64,000 bases of DNA, taken from the NCBI RefSeq assembly GCF_001544755.2, contig NZ_FCOF02000027.1, forward strand, positions 1 to 64,000. The letters run 5' to 3'. This DNA is from Caballeronia catudaia (GTDB lineage Bacteria; Pseudomonadota; Gammaproteobacteria; Burkholderiales; Burkholderiaceae). Positions 16,425-25,653 of this stretch are shown one piece after another. Position 1 is the first letter of the stretch, and each line of letters begins with the position of its first letter. The translations under genes were made by a program, and so were the position numbers. The notes below the pieces were generated by a model that ran no database searches, had not been told where the DNA came from, and was given only the letters and a program-made list of their open reading frames with translations.

Positions 16425-16489
16425 ATCGCTGTCGAGTGTCATGAATCAATAAGAAGATCGGTGTTACGAACGGCCTCACTCATTGCACG

Positions 16490-17632
16490 ATGGTGCTAAA
16501 GAATCTCATCAAGGCGCGCAAGGGCCATCCCGATGCGCTCTCCGACGACGCGCAACTCTCGGGCACTGGGCTCCTGCCGGGACTGGAAGCGCTGCCCACG
16601 GTCGTGCTCGTGCTCGACATGCGCAATCTGCGGATTGCCTACGCGAACCCTTCGGCCGAATCGATGCTGGAGATGTCGCGCAAGCAATTGACGCAGACGA
16701 ACTGGCCCGAACTGTTCGCCAACGCGGACGACATGGCTGCCACGATCGCATCGATCGCGGAGAACCGCTTCAACGCGACGCGGCTCGACGCGGTGCTCGA
16801 ACGTCAGAACCGCGAGCCGGTGCATGTGCACGCGATCGTCGGTTATCTCGAAGCCGCGCCGGACTATGTGCTGCTCGAATTGTTCGAGAACGAGCGGCAT
16901 CTGCGCACCGATCGCGAAGAGCGCATCCACGATCTCACCGCGGTCAACAAGCAACTGATCCGCAATCTCGCGCACGAAATCAAGAACCCGCTCGGCGGCA
17001 TTCGTGGCGCGGCGCAACTGCTCGAATTCGAGCTCGGCGAGCGCGAACGCGACGAGTTGCGCGAATACACACAGGTGATCATCAAGGAATCGGATCGCTT
17101 GCAGACGCTCGTCGATCGATTGCTGGAGCCGCACCGGCATCCGCATATCGTCGGCGATGTGAACATCCACGAAGTGTGCGAGCGCGTGCGCGCGGTGATC
17201 CTCGCGGAGTTTCCGCGCGGCCTCACGATCGAGCGCGATTACGACGTGAGCGTGCCTGACTTGCGCGGCGACAAGGAACAGTTGATCCAGGCGTTGTTGA
17301 ATATCGTCCGCAACGCGGCGGAAGCGCTGAAGGAACGCATCTCGCAAGGCGATGCGAAGATCGAGCTGCGCACGCGTATCGCGCGCAAGGTGACGATCGG
17401 CAAGAAGCTGCACAAACTGGCACTGGACTTGCATATCACTGACAACGGTCCCGGCATTCCCGACGAAATCCGCGACCGGATCTTCTTTCCACTCGTGTCG
17501 GGGCGGGAAGACGGCAGCGGCCTCGGACTCACGCTCGCGCAATCGTTCGTGCATCAGCACGAGGGCTTGATCGAAGTAGAAAGCCGGCCGGGCTGCACCG
17601 AGTTCGCCATCCTGTTGCCTTTCGGGAATTGA
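16490..17632 (+). CDS. glnL: Nitrogen regulation sensor histidine kinase NtrB
   Basis: A 380-aa cytosolic kinase/phosphatase for NtrC, controlled by the PII protein. An N-terminal PAS-like domain (about 30-130) leads to the H-box NLAHEIKNPLGGIRGAAQLL with His162. The ATP-binding domain follows, with NIVRNAAEAL (N-box), DNGPGIPDEIRD (G1) and GSGLGLTLAQSF (G2). There are no membrane helices, as expected for NtrB. It is followed 106 bp later by ntrC. No clear ribosome binding site is visible, but the N-terminus MVLKNLIKARKG is typical of the genus. Confidence 0.94.
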   Translation: MVLKNLIKARKGHPDALSDDAQLSGTGLLPGLEALPTVVLVLDMRNLRIAYANPSAESMLEMSRKQLTQTNWPELFANADDMAATIASIAENRFNATRLDAVLERQNREPVHVHAIVGYLEAAPDYVLLELFENERHLRTDREERIHDLTAVNKQLIRNLAHEIKNPLGGIRGAAQLLEFELGERERDELREYTQVIIKESDRLQTLVDRLLEPHRHPHIVGDVNIHEVCERVRAVILAEFPRGLTIERDYDVSVPDLRGDKEQLIQALLNIVRNAAEALKERISQGDAKIELRTRIARKVTIGKKLHKLALDLHITDNGPGIPDEIRDRIFFPLVSGREDGSGLGLTLAQSFVHQHEGLIEVESRPGCTEFAILLPFGN

Positions 17633-17738
17633 CTATCACCGACCATCGACTTCACGCCAAGAACGCAACCGACGCTTTGATGCCTGACCGTTTCGACGGG
17701 CTCACTCCGAACCACACGAAGACTTCTCGCCGAACGAT

Positions 17739-19214
17739 ATGAAGCCGATCTGGATAGTAGACGACGACCAATCCATCCGCTGGGTGCTGGAAAAGGCCCT
17801 CGCCCGAGAAAACTTCACGACGCGCAGCTTCTCCGGCGTGCGCGATGCGCTCGCCGCCCTCGAACAGGAAAGCCCGCAAGTCCTGGTTTCCGACATCCGC
17901 ATGCCGGGCGGCTCCGGGCTCGAACTCTTGCAGACGGTGCGCGACCGCATGCCGGGCTTGCCGGTCATCATCATGACGGCGTTTTCGGACCTCGATAGCG
18001 CGGTTGCCGCGTTTCAGGGCGGCGCGTTCGAATATCTCGCCAAGCCGTTCGACGTCGACAAGGCGGTCGAGCTGATCCGCCGCGCCGTCGACGAAAGCAT
18101 GCGCGGTGAAGCGACGCATGACGAACGCGTGACGGAAACACCCGAAATGCTTGGCCAGGCCCCGGCGATGCAGGACATGTTTCGCGCGATCGGGCGCCTG
18201 TCGCATTCGGCGGCGACGGTGCTCATCACGGGCGAATCAGGCACCGGAAAGGAGCTTGTCGCGCGCGCCTTGCACCGACATAGCCCACGCGCGAACGGAC
18301 CGTTCATCGCGCTGAACACGGCGGCGATTCCGAAGGATCTGCTGGAGTCCGAACTATTTGGCCACGAGCGCGGCGCGTTCACCGGCGCGCAGGCGATGCG
18401 GCAGGGCCGCTTCGAGCAGGCCGAGAACGGCACGCTCTTTCTCGATGAAATCGGCGACATGCCGTTCGATTTGCAGACGCGTCTGCTGCGCGTGCTGTCG
18501 GATGGACAGTTTTATCGCGTGGGCGGCCATAACCCGTTGAAGGCGAATGTGCGCGTGATCGCGGCGACGCATCAGAATCTCGATGCGCGCGTGCGGCAAG
18601 GCCTGTTTCGCGAGGACTTGTATCACCGTCTCAACGTGATTCGCCTGCGCCTGCCGGCGTTGCGCGAGCGCAGCGAAGACATTCCTCTCCTCACGCGGCA
18701 CTTTCTGCAGAAGAGCGCGCGCGATCTGGGCGTCGAGCCCAAGCGCGTGTCCGACGACGCGCTCGCGTATCTCGCGTCGTTGCCGTTTCCGGGCAACGTG
18801 CGTCAGCTCGAAAACCTGTGCAACTGGCTCACGGTGATGGCGCCCGCGCAGGTGATCGAGCGGAAGGATCTGCCGCCCGATCTCGTGCCGCATCAGGACT
18901 ACACGCCGGAGAGCATTGCGGTGTCGACGGATGGCGCGGTTGCGCTTGCTCCCGTTGCCGCCAACGGAGCGGCGGCCGTGCCGGTGGCGGGCACGGCGGG
19001 AGTTTGGGAAAACGGCTTGCGCACCGAAGTGGCGCGCATGCTGCGTGAGAATTCCGCCGATGTGATGGACGAACTCGCGCGCCGCTTCGAGGCTGCGGTG
19101 ATCCGCGAGGCGCTCGATTTCACGCGCGGGCGCAAGGTGGAAGCGGCGGAGCGCTTGGGCATCGGCCGCAATACGATCACGCGCAAGATCCAGGAATTGC
19201 ATCTCGACGCGTGA
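17739..19214 (+). CDS. glnG: Nitrogen regulation response regulator NtrC
   Basis: A 491-aa sigma-54 activator. The receiver domain (1-120) has the phospho-acceptor Asp52 in VSDIRMPG. The AAA+ domain has Walker A GESGTGKE (165-172), GAFTGA (212-217, sigma-54 contact), the Walker B segment GTLFLDEIGDM and RLRLPALRERSEDIPLL. A Fis-type helix-turn-helix ends the protein (RGRKVEAAERLGIGRN). It should bind the dyads before glnA and activate that promoter under nitrogen limitation. An Ala/Gly/Val-rich linker sits between the AAA+ and DNA-binding domains. It converges with xth across only 18 bp and has no visible terminator. Confidence 0.95.
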   Translation: MKPIWIVDDDQSIRWVLEKALARENFTTRSFSGVRDALAALEQESPQVLVSDIRMPGGSGLELLQTVRDRMPGLPVIIMTAFSDLDSAVAAFQGGAFEYLAKPFDVDKAVELIRRAVDESMRGEATHDERVTETPEMLGQAPAMQDMFRAIGRLSHSAATVLITGESGTGKELVARALHRHSPRANGPFIALNTAAIPKDLLESELFGHERGAFTGAQAMRQGRFEQAENGTLFLDEIGDMPFDLQTRLLRVLSDGQFYRVGGHNPLKANVRVIAATHQNLDARVRQGLFREDLYHRLNVIRLRLPALRERSEDIPLLTRHFLQKSARDLGVEPKRVSDDALAYLASLPFPGNVRQLENLCNWLTVMAPAQVIERKDLPPDLVPHQDYTPESIAVSTDGAVALAPVAANGAAAVPVAGTAGVWENGLRTEVARMLRENSADVMDELARRFEAAVIREALDFTRGRKVEAAERLGIGRNTITRKIQELHLDA

Positions 19215-19232
19215 TCGTCGATCGAATGCGGA

Positions 19233-20015
19233 TCAGCCGATCGTCGCGATCACGGGCGCGTGGTCCGACGGCTGATCCCATTTGCGCGGCACCTTGTCGA
19301 CTTCGCACGAGGTGCAGCGCGCCGCGAGTTCCGGCGACAGAAGAATGTGATCGATGCGCAGTCCCGCGTTGCGTCGAAACGCCAGCATCCGATAATCCCA
19401 CCACGTGAAGAGCTTCTCGGCCTGTTCGAACTTGCGGAAGGCATCGATGAGGCCCAGCTCGATGAGCTGCACGAAGTGCGCGCGCTCTTCCGGCGACACG
19501 AGATTTTGTCCTTCCCAGGCCTTCGCATCGTGGACGTCGCGGTCGTCCGGGGCGATGTTGTAATCGCCGCAGAGCGCGAGCTGCGGATGACGCGCCATGT
19601 CCTCGCGCAGCCATACGCGCAGCGCATCCAGCCAGCGCATCTTGTAGGCGAATTTCTCGGAACCGGGCGCCTGGCCGTTGGGAAAATACGCGGAGATGAT
19701 GCGCACGCCGTTGACCGTCGCGGCGATCACGCGCTGCTGCAAATCCTCGAAGCCGGGGATGTTGCGCACGACGTTGATTTCATCGACTTCGAAGTTCGAT
19801 TCGGCGCGCACCAGGATGCCCACGCCGTTGTACGTCTTCTGACCCGCGAACCAGCTTTTGTAGCCGGCGGCTTCGAGTTCTGCGCGGGGGAATTTTTCGT
19901 CGGGAAGTTTGAGTTCCTGAAGACACAGGACGTCGACCCGCGTTTGTGCGAGCCAGTCGATGACGTGCTGCTGGCGGACTTTGAGGGAATTGACGTTCCA
20001 GGTGGCGATTTTCAT
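19233..20015 (-). CDS. xth: Exodeoxyribonuclease III
   Basis: A 260-aa AP endonuclease and 3'-5' exonuclease of base-excision repair. It starts MKIATWNVNSLKVR with Asn7 and has CLQELKLPDEKFP with the metal-binding Glu34. GDYNIAPDDRDVHD carries the catalytic Asp/Asn, and the protein ends with RIDHILLS and SDHAPVIA. All motifs of the Xth/APE family are present and the length is standard. It is convergent with ntrC and divergent from the kdp operon. Confidence 0.95.
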   Translation of the reverse strand: MKIATWNVNSLKVRQQHVIDWLAQTRVDVLCLQELKLPDEKFPRAELEAAGYKSWFAGQKTYNGVGILVRAESNFEVDEINVVRNIPGFEDLQQRVIAATVNGVRIISAYFPNGQAPGSEKFAYKMRWLDALRVWLREDMARHPQLALCGDYNIAPDDRDVHDAKAWEGQNLVSPEERAHFVQLIELGLIDAFRKFEQAEKLFTWWDYRMLAFRRNAGLRIDHILLSPELAARCTSCEVDKVPRKWDQPSDHAPVIATIG

Positions 20016-20109
20016 GAATCTCGATCTTCTTCGTGGTGCGCGGCCGTGCGCTGAATGCTCGATTCTATCGGAGCCGCGAGCCTAGCCCCGCTTCGCTCGC
20101 CTCGGCCTC

Positions 20110-20126
20110 TTTACGCCATTTTTACA
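20110..20126 (+). promoter_or_regulatory. Putative KdpE operator before the kdp operon
   Basis: TTTACGCCATTTTTACAC contains two TTTAC words exactly 11 bp apart, followed by CCCC. This is close, from memory, to the T-rich direct repeat bound by KdpE before E. coli kdpFABC. A further TTTAC lies at 20153. It is 87 bp before the first operon ATG, and KdpD/KdpE are encoded downstream. Confidence 0.55.
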
Positions 20127-20212
20127 CCCCAACCCCCACCTTTATCCCGCCCTTTACGCCGATCTTCGTAATCTCCACCTTGTCCTGAACCACACAAGGG
20201 GAGAACACGACA

Positions 20213-20320
20213 ATGGACCTGTTTTACCTCGCCGGCATCGTCCTTTTCTGGGGCGTTTGCGTGGCGCTCACGAGCGGTTGCGATCACTTGCGCCGCCGCG
20301 TGACAGGAGGCCGCCCATGA
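20213..20320 (+). CDS. Small membrane protein at the head of the kdp operon
   Basis: A 35-aa frame with AAGGGGAGAA 7 bp upstream. It encodes MDLFYLAGIVLFWGVCVAL, one strongly hydrophobic helix, then a Cys and a basic tail (RRRVTGG). Its stop overlaps the kdpF ATG (ATGA), so the two are translationally coupled. Similar tiny ORFs precede kdpF in other beta- and gamma-proteobacteria. No function is known; a second small subunit or assembly peptide of the KdpFABC pump is a reasonable guess. Confidence 0.72.
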   Translation: MDLFYLAGIVLFWGVCVALTSGCDHLRRRVTGGRP

Positions 20321-20412
20321 ACGCATGGATGATGTGGCTCGCCGCGGCCTCGACGCTGCTGCTCTTCGTGTACCTCGTGTACGCGCTCCTGCGCGCGGAG
20401 GATCTCGAATGA
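20317..20412 (+). CDS. kdpF: Potassium-transporting ATPase subunit KdpF
   Basis: A 31-aa single-helix peptide with hydrophobic core WLAAASTLLLFVYLVYALL ending RAEDLE, matching the length and the acidic/basic end of KdpF. KdpF stabilises the KdpFABC complex in the inner membrane. It overlaps both neighbours by 4 bp (ATGA), an unbroken translational coupling into kdpA. Confidence 0.85.
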   Translation: MNAWMMWLAAASTLLLFVYLVYALLRAEDLE

Positions 20413-22217
20413 ACGCGAATACCTTCACGCAGACGGCGATCTTCCTCGTCGTGCTGATCGCGCTTGCGATTCCGCTCGGGCGCTATATGGCCAGCGTGTT
20501 CGAAGGCACGTCGGCCATCGTTCGCAAGATCGGGCGTCCCATCGAGTCGATGCTCTATCGCATCGCGGGCGTCGATCCGGAAGCCGAGATGTCGTGGAAG
20601 CAATACGCGCTCGCCGTCCTGCTCTTCAACGTGCTCGGCGCAATCGTGCTGTACGCGATCCTGCGTCTGCAAGGCCTGCTGCCGCTCAACCCGCAAGGCA
20701 TGAGCGGCATGACGCCCGACGCCGCGTTCAACACCGCCATCAGCTTCGTCGCGAACACGAACTGGCAGGACTACGGCGGCGAAAGCACGCTCGGCTATCT
20801 CGCGCAAATGCTCGGCCTCACGGTGCAGAACTTTCTGTCGGCGGCGACGGGCATCGCCGTCGTGATCGCGCTGATCCGCGGCTTCAAACGTCATAGCGCG
20901 CAGACCATCGGCAACTTCTGGGTCGACCTCACGCGCTCGACGCTCTACGTGCTCATGCCGCTCGCGATCGTGTTCGCACTGGTCTTCGTGAGCCAGGGCG
21001 CGATCCAGAACTTCAAGGCCTACGAAGATGTGCCCACGCTCCAGGCGACGACGTATCAGGCGCCGAAGACCGACGCGCAAGGCAACGCCGTGAAGGACGC
21101 GAAAGGCAATCCGGTGATGCAGGACGTCAAGGTCGACAAGCAATCCCTGCCGATGGGCCCGGTCGCATCGCAGGAATCCATCAAGATGCTCGGCACCAAC
21201 GGCGGTGGCTTCTTCAACGCGAACTCGGCGCATCCGTTCGAGAACCCGACGCCGTTCTCCAACTTCATGCAGATGCTCGCAATCCTGATCATTCCCGCGG
21301 GCCTGTGCATCACCTTCGGGCGCATGGTCGGCGACGGGCGTCAGGGCTATGCCGTGCTCGCGGCGATGACCATCGCGTTCGCGGTGGCGTGCGTCGGCGA
21401 GATATCGGCGGAGCAGGCGGGCAATCCGCTCTTCACGTCGCTTCACGTCGATACCCATGCGTCCGCGCTGCAAGCCGGCGGCAACATGGAAGGCAAGGAA
21501 ACGCGGCTCGGCATCGCGCAGTCGGGCATCTTCACGGTGGTGACGACGGCGGCTTCCTGCGGCGCGGTCGCCAACACGCACGATTCGCTGACGCCGCTCG
21601 GCGGGCTCATCCCGATGCTGCTCATCCAGCTCGGCGAAGTGATCTTCGGCGGGGTCGGCTCCGGTCTCTACGGCATGCTCGCGTTCGCCTTGCTGGCGGT
21701 GTTCGTCGCTGGGTTGATGATCGGACGCACGCCCGAGTATGTCGGCAAGAAGATCGAGGCGTTCGACATGAAGATGGTTTCCATCGTCATTCTGCTCACG
21801 CCTTTGCTCGTGCTGCTGGGCACGTCCATCGCCGTGCTCACGGAAGCGGGCAGGGCGGGCATCGCCAATCCGGGCGCGCACGGCTTCTCCGAAATCCTGT
21901 ACGCGTTCAGCTCGGCTGCCAACAACAACGGCAGCGCGTTCGCGGGTCTTTCGGTGAACACGCCGTTCTACAACACGATGCTCGCCATCGCGATGTGGTT
22001 CGGGCGCTTCGGCACCATCGTGCCGATCCTCGCGATCGCGGGCTCGCTCGCCGCGAAAAAGCGCCTCGCCGTGAACGCGGGCACGCTGCCGACGCACGGT
22101 CCGCTCTTCGTGGTGCTGCTGCTCGGCACGCTGCTGCTCGTCGGCGCGCTCACGTATGTACCTGCGCTCGCGCTCGGCCCCATCGTCGAGCATCTCACCA
22201 TGATCGCAGGCCACTGA
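20409..22217 (+). CDS. kdpA: Potassium-transporting ATPase, K+-binding subunit KdpA
   Basis: A 602-aa channel-like subunit with ten or more membrane helices that carries the selectivity filter of the high-affinity K+ pump. Filter-loop sequences typical of KdpA are visible: NTNWQDYGGESTLGYL, LGTNGGGFFNANSAHPFENP and TTAASCGAVANTHDSLTPLGG. It is about 45 residues longer than E. coli KdpA. The extra residues include a hydrophilic loop with repeated Asp/Lys and 'AQGNAVKDAKGNPV'. It starts inside the kdpF stop and is followed 14 bp later by kdpB. Confidence 0.96.
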   Translation: MNANTFTQTAIFLVVLIALAIPLGRYMASVFEGTSAIVRKIGRPIESMLYRIAGVDPEAEMSWKQYALAVLLFNVLGAIVLYAILRLQGLLPLNPQGMSGMTPDAAFNTAISFVANTNWQDYGGESTLGYLAQMLGLTVQNFLSAATGIAVVIALIRGFKRHSAQTIGNFWVDLTRSTLYVLMPLAIVFALVFVSQGAIQNFKAYEDVPTLQATTYQAPKTDAQGNAVKDAKGNPVMQDVKVDKQSLPMGPVASQESIKMLGTNGGGFFNANSAHPFENPTPFSNFMQMLAILIIPAGLCITFGRMVGDGRQGYAVLAAMTIAFAVACVGEISAEQAGNPLFTSLHVDTHASALQAGGNMEGKETRLGIAQSGIFTVVTTAASCGAVANTHDSLTPLGGLIPMLLIQLGEVIFGGVGSGLYGMLAFALLAVFVAGLMIGRTPEYVGKKIEAFDMKMVSIVILLTPLLVLLGTSIAVLTEAGRAGIANPGAHGFSEILYAFSSAANNNGSAFAGLSVNTPFYNTMLAIAMWFGRFGTIVPILAIAGSLAAKKRLAVNAGTLPTHGPLFVVLLLGTLLLVGALTYVPALALGPIVEHLTMIAGH

Positions 22218-22231
22218 ATCTCGAGGACAGC

Positions 22232-24361
22232 ATGACTCAATTGAATCAAGCGCCGTTGCATCGCCCGGAGAATCTCGGGCAGGCGCGCACGGCGGCGCGC
22301 TCGATGTTCGATCCGTCGCTCGTCAAGCCCGCGATCGCCGATGCGTTCAAAAAGCTCGCGCCGCGCACGCAGCTGCGCAATCCGGTGATGTTCTGCGTCT
22401 ACGTCGGCAGCATTCTGACGACGGTGCTCTGGATCGCCGCGCTCGTGGGCCAGGCCGAAGCGCCCGCGGGCTTCATCCTCGCGATTGCGCTGTGGCTGTG
22501 GTTCACGGTGCTCTTCGCGAACTTCGCCGAGGCGCTCGCGGAAGGGCGCTCGAAGGCGCAGGCCGCGTCGCTGCGCGAGGCGAAGCACAACGTGATGGCG
22601 AAGAAGCTCAACGAGCCGCATCCGAAGTCGCCGATCCGCATCACGACGTCGACCGATCTCGTGAAGGGCGATGTCGTGCTCGTCGAAGCGGGCGATGTCA
22701 TTCCCGCCGATGGCGAAGTGATCGAAGGCGTTGCGTCCGTCGACGAATCCGCGATCACGGGCGAATCCGCGCCGGTGATCCGCGAGTCGGGCGGTGACTT
22801 CTCGTCGGTGACGGGCGGCACGCGCGTGCTGTCGGACTGGATCGTGGTGCGCGTGTCGGTGAATCCCGGCGAGGCGTTTCTCGATCGCATGATCGCGATG
22901 GTCGAAGGCGCCAAACGTCAGAAGACGCCCAATGAAATCGCGCTGACGATCCTGCTCGTGGCGCTCACGCTCGTGCTGCTGTTCGCGACCGCGACCTTGC
23001 TGCCGTTCTCGATGTTCGCGGTCGACGCGGCGAAGCAGGGCCATGTCGTGACGATCACGGCGCTCGTCGCGCTGCTCGTGTGCCTGATTCCGACGACCAT
23101 CGGCGGTCTGCTTTCCGCGATCGGCGTCGCGGGCATGAGCCGCATGATGCAGGCGAACGTGATCGCCACGTCGGGCCGCGCGGTCGAAGCGGCCGGCGAC
23201 GTCGACGTGCTGCTGCTCGACAAGACGGGCACGATCACGCTCGGCAATCGTCAGGCGTCGACGTTCGTGCCGGCGCCGGGCATCGCGGAGCGCGATCTCG
23301 CCGATGCGGCGCAACTCGCGTCGCTCGCCGACGAGACGCCGGAAGGCCGCAGCATCGTCGTGCTGGCGAAGCAGCGTTTCAATATCCGCGAGCGCGACAT
23401 GGCCGTGCTGCATGCGAACTTTCTGGCGTTCTCGGCGCAATCGCGCATGAGCGGCGTCGACCTGCCCAATCGGGAAATCCGCAAGGGCGCGGCCGAGACC
23501 GTGAAGAAGTACGTCGAGGAACGCGGCGGGCGCTTTCCGCAGGACGTGCAGAGCGCCGTCGACGAGATCGCGCGTCGCGGCAGCACGCCGCTCGTGGTCG
23601 CGGAAAGCGTCGAAGGCAAGACTCGCGCGTTGGGCGTGATCGAGCTTAAGGACATCGTGAAGGGCGGCATTCGCGAGCGCTTTGCGGAATTGCGCAAGAT
23701 GGGCATCAAGACGGTGATGGTGACGGGGGACAATCGTCTGACCGCGGCGGCGATCGCGGCCGAAGCGGGCGTCGACGACTTCCTCGCCGAAGCGACGCCC
23801 GAAGCGAAGCTGTCGACCATCCGCGCGCATCAGGCCGAAGGGCGGCTCGTCGCGATGACGGGCGACGGCACCAACGATGCGCCCGCGCTCGCGCAGGCCG
23901 ACGTCGCGGTCGCGATGAACACGGGCACGCAGGCCGCGAAGGAAGCGGGCAACATGGTCGATCTCGATTCGAACCCGACGAAGCTGATCGAGATCGTCGA
24001 GATCGGCAAGCAGATGTTGATGACACGCGGTTCGCTGACGACGTTTTCGATTGCGAACGATGTGGCGAAGTACTTCGCGATCATCCCGGCCGCGTTCGCG
24101 ACGACGTATCCGCAATTGCGCGTGGTGGACGTGATGCATCTGGCGTCGCCGTCGTCGGCGATTCTGTCGGCGGTGATCTTCAATGCGCTGATCATCGTGT
24201 TTCTGATTCCGCTCGCGTTGAAGGGCGTGAAGTATCGCGCGCTGGGTGCGGCGACGCTCTTGCGGCGCAATCTGCTGGTTTATGGGTTGGGCGGCATTCT
24301 GCTGCCGTTTCCCATCATCAAGCTGATCGATATGGTCATTACCGCACTTGGATGGAGTTGA
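22232..24361 (+). CDS. kdpB: Potassium-transporting P-type ATPase subunit KdpB
   Basis: A 709-aa P-type ATPase that powers potassium uptake. The phosphorylated Asp330 is in DKTGTITLGN. TGES sits in the actuator domain (SAITGESAPVIRESGG) and the hinge motif is MTGDGTNDAPALAQADV. The K+-site helix NKQ-type region and a C-terminal helix bundle are present. GAGGACAG is upstream of the ATG. It forms the inner-membrane KdpFABC complex. Confidence 0.96.
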   Translation: MTQLNQAPLHRPENLGQARTAARSMFDPSLVKPAIADAFKKLAPRTQLRNPVMFCVYVGSILTTVLWIAALVGQAEAPAGFILAIALWLWFTVLFANFAEALAEGRSKAQAASLREAKHNVMAKKLNEPHPKSPIRITTSTDLVKGDVVLVEAGDVIPADGEVIEGVASVDESAITGESAPVIRESGGDFSSVTGGTRVLSDWIVVRVSVNPGEAFLDRMIAMVEGAKRQKTPNEIALTILLVALTLVLLFATATLLPFSMFAVDAAKQGHVVTITALVALLVCLIPTTIGGLLSAIGVAGMSRMMQANVIATSGRAVEAAGDVDVLLLDKTGTITLGNRQASTFVPAPGIAERDLADAAQLASLADETPEGRSIVVLAKQRFNIRERDMAVLHANFLAFSAQSRMSGVDLPNREIRKGAAETVKKYVEERGGRFPQDVQSAVDEIARRGSTPLVVAESVEGKTRALGVIELKDIVKGGIRERFAELRKMGIKTVMVTGDNRLTAAAIAAEAGVDDFLAEATPEAKLSTIRAHQAEGRLVAMTGDGTNDAPALAQADVAVAMNTGTQAAKEAGNMVDLDSNPTKLIEIVEIGKQMLMTRGSLTTFSIANDVAKYFAIIPAAFATTYPQLRVVDVMHLASPSSAILSAVIFNALIIVFLIPLALKGVKYRALGAATLLRRNLLVYGLGGILLPFPIIKLIDMVITALGWS

Positions 24362-24362
24362 A

Positions 24363-24950
24363 ATGATGAAGAACATCTTGCGTCCCGTCATCGTGATGTT
24401 CGTCGCGCTGACGATCGTGACCGGGCTTGTTTATCCGGCGATCGTGACGGCGGTCGGGCAGGCGGCGTTTCATCGCGAGGCGAATGGCAGTCTGATCGAG
24501 CGCGATGGGAAAGTCGTCGGGTCGGAGATCATCGGTCAACAGTTCGATGCGCCTCGTTATTTCTGGGGGCGGTTGTCGGCTACGACGCCGAATCCTTATA
24601 ACGCCGGGAGTTCCGGCGGCTCGAATCTCGGGCCGACGAATTCTGCGCTTGCCGATGAAGTGGCGGCTCGGGTTGCCGCATTGCGTGGGGCGGATTCTGG
24701 TCGATCCGCTGCTGACGTGCCGGTGGATCTTGTGACTTCCTCCGGAAGCGGGCTCGATCCGGAGATTAGTCCGGCGGCGGCTTTGTATCAGGTGGAAAGG
24801 GTTGCTAAGGCGCGGGGGATGTCGGCGGGGCAAGTCGAAGCGCTTGTGGCTCGGGCCACCACCGGGCGGCAGTTTGGTCTGCTCGGAGAGCCCAGGGTGA
24901 ATGTGCTTAAATTGAACCTTGCTTTGGATGCTGCGGGTGGTTTGAAGTAG
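24363..24950 (+). CDS. kdpC: Potassium-transporting ATPase subunit KdpC
   Basis: A 195-aa subunit with one N-terminal helix (IVMFVALTIVTGLVYPAIVT) and a periplasmic domain. It carries the family motifs GSEIIGQQFDAPRYFWGRLSAT, SSGSGLDPEISPAAA and RQFGLLGEPRVNVLKLN. KdpC raises ATP affinity of KdpB and stabilises the complex. It starts 1 bp after the kdpB stop. Unlike many kdp operons, a long inverted repeat separates it from kdpD. Confidence 0.95.
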   Translation: MMKNILRPVIVMFVALTIVTGLVYPAIVTAVGQAAFHREANGSLIERDGKVVGSEIIGQQFDAPRYFWGRLSATTPNPYNAGSSGGSNLGPTNSALADEVAARVAALRGADSGRSAADVPVDLVTSSGSGLDPEISPAAALYQVERVAKARGMSAGQVEALVARATTGRQFGLLGEPRVNVLKLNLALDAAGGLK

Positions 24951-24976
24951 CGGATGGGGTGGGTTTTCGCTTTCGC

Positions 24977-25611
24977 CGGATCCCGTTTTCGTGTTGGTTT
25001 ATTGGCGTTGCCCCTGTGCGGGGCGGCACCTACTTTCTTTGCTGCTGCAAAGAAAGTAGGCAAAGAAAGCAGCTCTCCCCAGCCTAAGCACTTCACACCG
25101 GCCGCGGCACAGGCGATTGGCTGAATGGAACCCGGAGTAGCGAGTGTTCCCATTGTTGTACCGGGCGTGGACCGCGCACGGTCTGCCGCCCGATAACATT
25201 AAGCGCGCTGGTTCAGCACGAAAGAGTTCCGGCACAGCGCTACGCGCTGCCGCCGGGTCTGCAAGAGAAACCAACGGTAGGCAGGCATTTGCGGTGAGAC
25301 GGAAGCGTCAGCAAAGAAGCACGCGCAGACAGGCTGTACCCGTCGGCCGCGAAGCGGGCTGGAGCTATTGGTGCTGAACCAGTCAGTAGTGCGGTGCGAT
25401 GTGACGGACCGTGCGCGATCCAAGCCCGGCGAGACCTACGAGGGCACTCGCTACTGCCGGACCACGAGAGTAGTTCTGTGCCGCGGCCGGCATGAAGTGC
25501 TTAGGCTGGGGATAGCTGTTTCTTTGGTTACTTTCTTTGCAGCAGCAAAGAAAGTGACTGCCGCCCCGCACAGGGGCGAAGCAAATAGACCGACACGAAA
25601 TCAGGATTCCG
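24977..25611. repeat. Giant imperfect inverted repeat between kdpC and kdpD
   Basis: The two halves match in inverted orientation from the outside in. GCCCCTGTGCGGGGCG (25010-25025) pairs with 25562-25577, and CTTTCTTTGC-hairpins at 25030-25059 and 25530-25555 correspond. CAGCCTAAGCACTTCA (about 25080-25095) pairs with TGAAGTGCTTAGGCTG (about 25492-25507), and CGCGGCACAG (about 25103-25112) pairs with CTGTGCCGCGG (25480-25490). Weaker pairing runs inward through AGTAGCGAGTG, CGCGCACGGTC and CTGGTTCAGCA. The arms are about 215-240 bp around a core of about 150 bp. No credible protein is encoded. It resembles the intergenic repeats seen in Burkholderiaceae and may be a MITE-like element. Confidence 0.8.
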
Positions 25612-25653
25612 TAGAAGCACAAGCCAGCACCCGAACCAGAAGACAAGAACGAA

